From: Vibrio sp. BS-M-Sm-2 | GTDB taxonomy: Bacteria > Pseudomonadota > Gammaproteobacteria > Enterobacterales > Vibrionaceae | Length of the DNA stretch: 64,000 nucleotides | Direction of reading: 5' to 3' | Assembly (NCBI RefSeq): GCF_041504345.1 | Contig: NZ_CP167894.1 | Location: 3,501,056 to 3,565,055 of the forward strand | Shown here: piece after piece, positions 62,967 to 64,000 of the stretch | How the letters are laid out: each line of letters opens with the position of its first letter | Numbering within the stretch: position 1 is the stretch's first letter | Translations under genes and position numbers: made by a program | Notes under the pieces: model-generated | Told to the model about the DNA's origin: nothing | The model's database searches: none | The model's input: only the letters and a program-made list of their open reading frames with translations

Positions 62967-64000
62967 ATGGACATGACAACATTGAATTTGGGTGGTGCGT
63001 TAGCACTTGGCCAGCGCATTGTTATCTCGGTAGATGGTACGATTAAAGTCTTAGAAGAAGGCCAACCACTACAAACAGGGGATGTCATTCTTGAATCCCA
63101 GGACGGAACCAATGAACCTCATGTATCTATCAAGCGATTCTCATCCGAAGATGGTGAAGTTGAACTAGACCAAGATATCGCAAATATCTTTGCTGCATTA
63201 GAAGAAGGCCAAGACCCTACCGAGTTAGGTGAAGAGTTCGCTACCGCTGCTGGTCAAAATGGCTCTAGTTTAAGTGCGAGCGGAACTATCGAGCGAGATG
63301 GCGAAGAAACGATCCCTGGTACAGAGTTTGTGACTACAGGTTTTGAATCGCTAGGCTTATCTCGCACTCAGAGCCTGAGCTTACTTGACGCTTATCGTTC
63401 ACTCATTGAACCTGCCGTAGCTCAACCAAACACTAACCCACTGTTTGTTGATTCAAATAGTGACGCTATTGGTGACACAGTATCATTTACGACAGATGAA
63501 GATACGCCAGTAAGTGGCACTTTGTCGGCTTCAGATGAAGATGGTGATTCTCTGTCATTCAGTAAATCGACAGAACCTTCAAACGGTACTGTCGTTATCG
63601 ATGAAAATGGTGATTGGACTTATACCCCCAACGAAAACTACAACGGCAACGATAGCTTTACGGTAGAAGTCTCTGACGGCCAAGGCGGCACAGATACAAT
63701 AACCGTTAATATCGGTGTTACTCCAATTAATGACCTACCTGTCGGTGAAGATGTTTCTGTAACTACAGATGAAGATACCCCAGTCAACGGTTCCCTCAAT
63801 GCAACAGACACAGATAATGATCAGTTAACGTTCAGTAAAGGTACAGAACCATCTAATGGCTCTGTAGTCGTCGATGAAAATGGTAATTGGACTTACACGC
63901 CAGACGAAAACTACAACGGCTCTGACAGCTTTACAGTCGTCATCAGTGATGGTGAAGGTGGTACTGATACTATTACTGTTGATGTTGATATCAAAATGGT
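62967..64000 (+). CDS. giant repeat adhesin, 5' part, with LapA-like retention module
   Basis: At least 344 residues; the gene continues past the window. ATG 62967 has TTAGGGG 5 bases upstream. The first ~110 residues resemble the retention module of LapA-type adhesins, with a TAAG site at 93-96 (FATAAGQNG), the place where the periplasmic protease LapG cuts LapA. After a linker, cadherin-like repeats of about 91 residues begin (e.g. TTDEDTPVSGTLSASDEDGD then TYTPNENYNGNDSFTVEVSDG). Repeat DNA (period 273 bases) is highly similar between copies. The protein should be secreted through type I export, held at the outer membrane and released by cleavage. Confidence 0.85.
   Translation, partial: MDMTTLNLGGALALGQRIVISVDGTIKVLEEGQPLQTGDVILESQDGTNEPHVSIKRFSSEDGEVELDQDIANIFAALEEGQDPTELGEEFATAAGQNGSSLSASGTIERDGEETIPGTEFVTTGFESLGLSRTQSLSLLDAYRSLIEPAVAQPNTNPLFVDSNSDAIGDTVSFTTDEDTPVSGTLSASDEDGDSLSFSKSTEPSNGTVVIDENGDWTYTPNENYNGNDSFTVEVSDGQGGTDTITVNIGVTPINDLPVGEDVSVTTDEDTPVNGSLNATDTDNDQLTFSKGTEPSNGSVVVDENGNWTYTPDENYNGSDSFTVVISDGEGGTDTITVDVDIKM

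Overview
The window looks like a stretch of a marine Vibrio chromosome, most likely from the Splendidus clade. Many proteins have typical Vibrio character (VF530-type protein, zwf-pgl-gnd operon, prpBCDFE-type operon with acnD/prpF, tandem glycine riboswitch before a sodium/alanine symporter). It also carries a complete aerolysin gene; aerolysin-like toxins have been reported from Vibrio splendidus fish pathogens. Gene density is high, strands alternate in short operons, and many genes end in clear bidirectional hairpin terminators. I see no phage, insertion sequence, tRNA, rRNA or CRISPR array.

Layout. 0-2.4 kb: end of a MarR regulator, then mesX-mesD, an oxygen-linked folate-independent methionine synthase pair. 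2.7-7.8 kb: a TauE/SafE permease, a small membrane protein, a YdjM-type membrane hydrolase, an M32 carboxypeptidase and a LysE exporter. 7.9-11.5 kb: a virulence module with aerolysin preceded by a ToxR/VtrA-like membrane transcription factor overlapping a small VtrC/ToxS-like partner, and a cluster of repeated TCTAATTAA motifs upstream. 11.6-19 kb: two AGCS amino acid symporters (the first under a tandem glycine riboswitch), a coiled-coil membrane protein, a LysR/MFS pair and an unlisted 54-residue four-cysteine protein. 19.5-24.4 kb: a TolC-HlyD-permease-permease export operon with no ATPase gene. 25-28 kb: a CitA/DcuS-type two-component system. 28.3-32 kb: zwf-pgl-gnd with a perfect FNR-type box upstream. 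32-34.5 kb: an HD-GYP protein, VF530 and a small membrane protein. 34.8-39 kb: a YfcA-like permease and the tctCBA tricarboxylate transporter.

39.5-42.7 kb: a 1057-residue sensor HD-GYP phosphodiesterase in which a solute-binding domain appears nested inside a Cache domain. 43-52.1 kb: the propionate (2-methylcitrate) operon prpR-prpB-prpC-acnD-prpF-prpE with three ATTGTCGACAAT-type operators. 52.2-56.4 kb: small envelope proteins, a GNAT acetyltransferase, a periplasmic Nudix/degenerate PAP2 fusion and a YidA-like phosphatase. 56.6-60 kb: queE and queC, then a convergent TPR-GGDEF cyclase overlapping queC. 60-64 kb: a DUF2750 protein, then a TolC-OmpA operon divergent from the 5' end of a giant repeat adhesin with a LapA-like retention module.

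Themes: c-di-GMP signalling (two HD-GYP, one GGDEF) sits near a LapA-type adhesin whose retention is normally c-di-GMP controlled; small-molecule uptake and catabolism (citrate-type acids, propionate, alanine/glycine) is each tied to its own regulator. Many starts were moved downstream from the longest reading frame on the basis of ribosome binding sites and family length; these are stated in each entry. All functions are from reading the sequence by eye, without searches.
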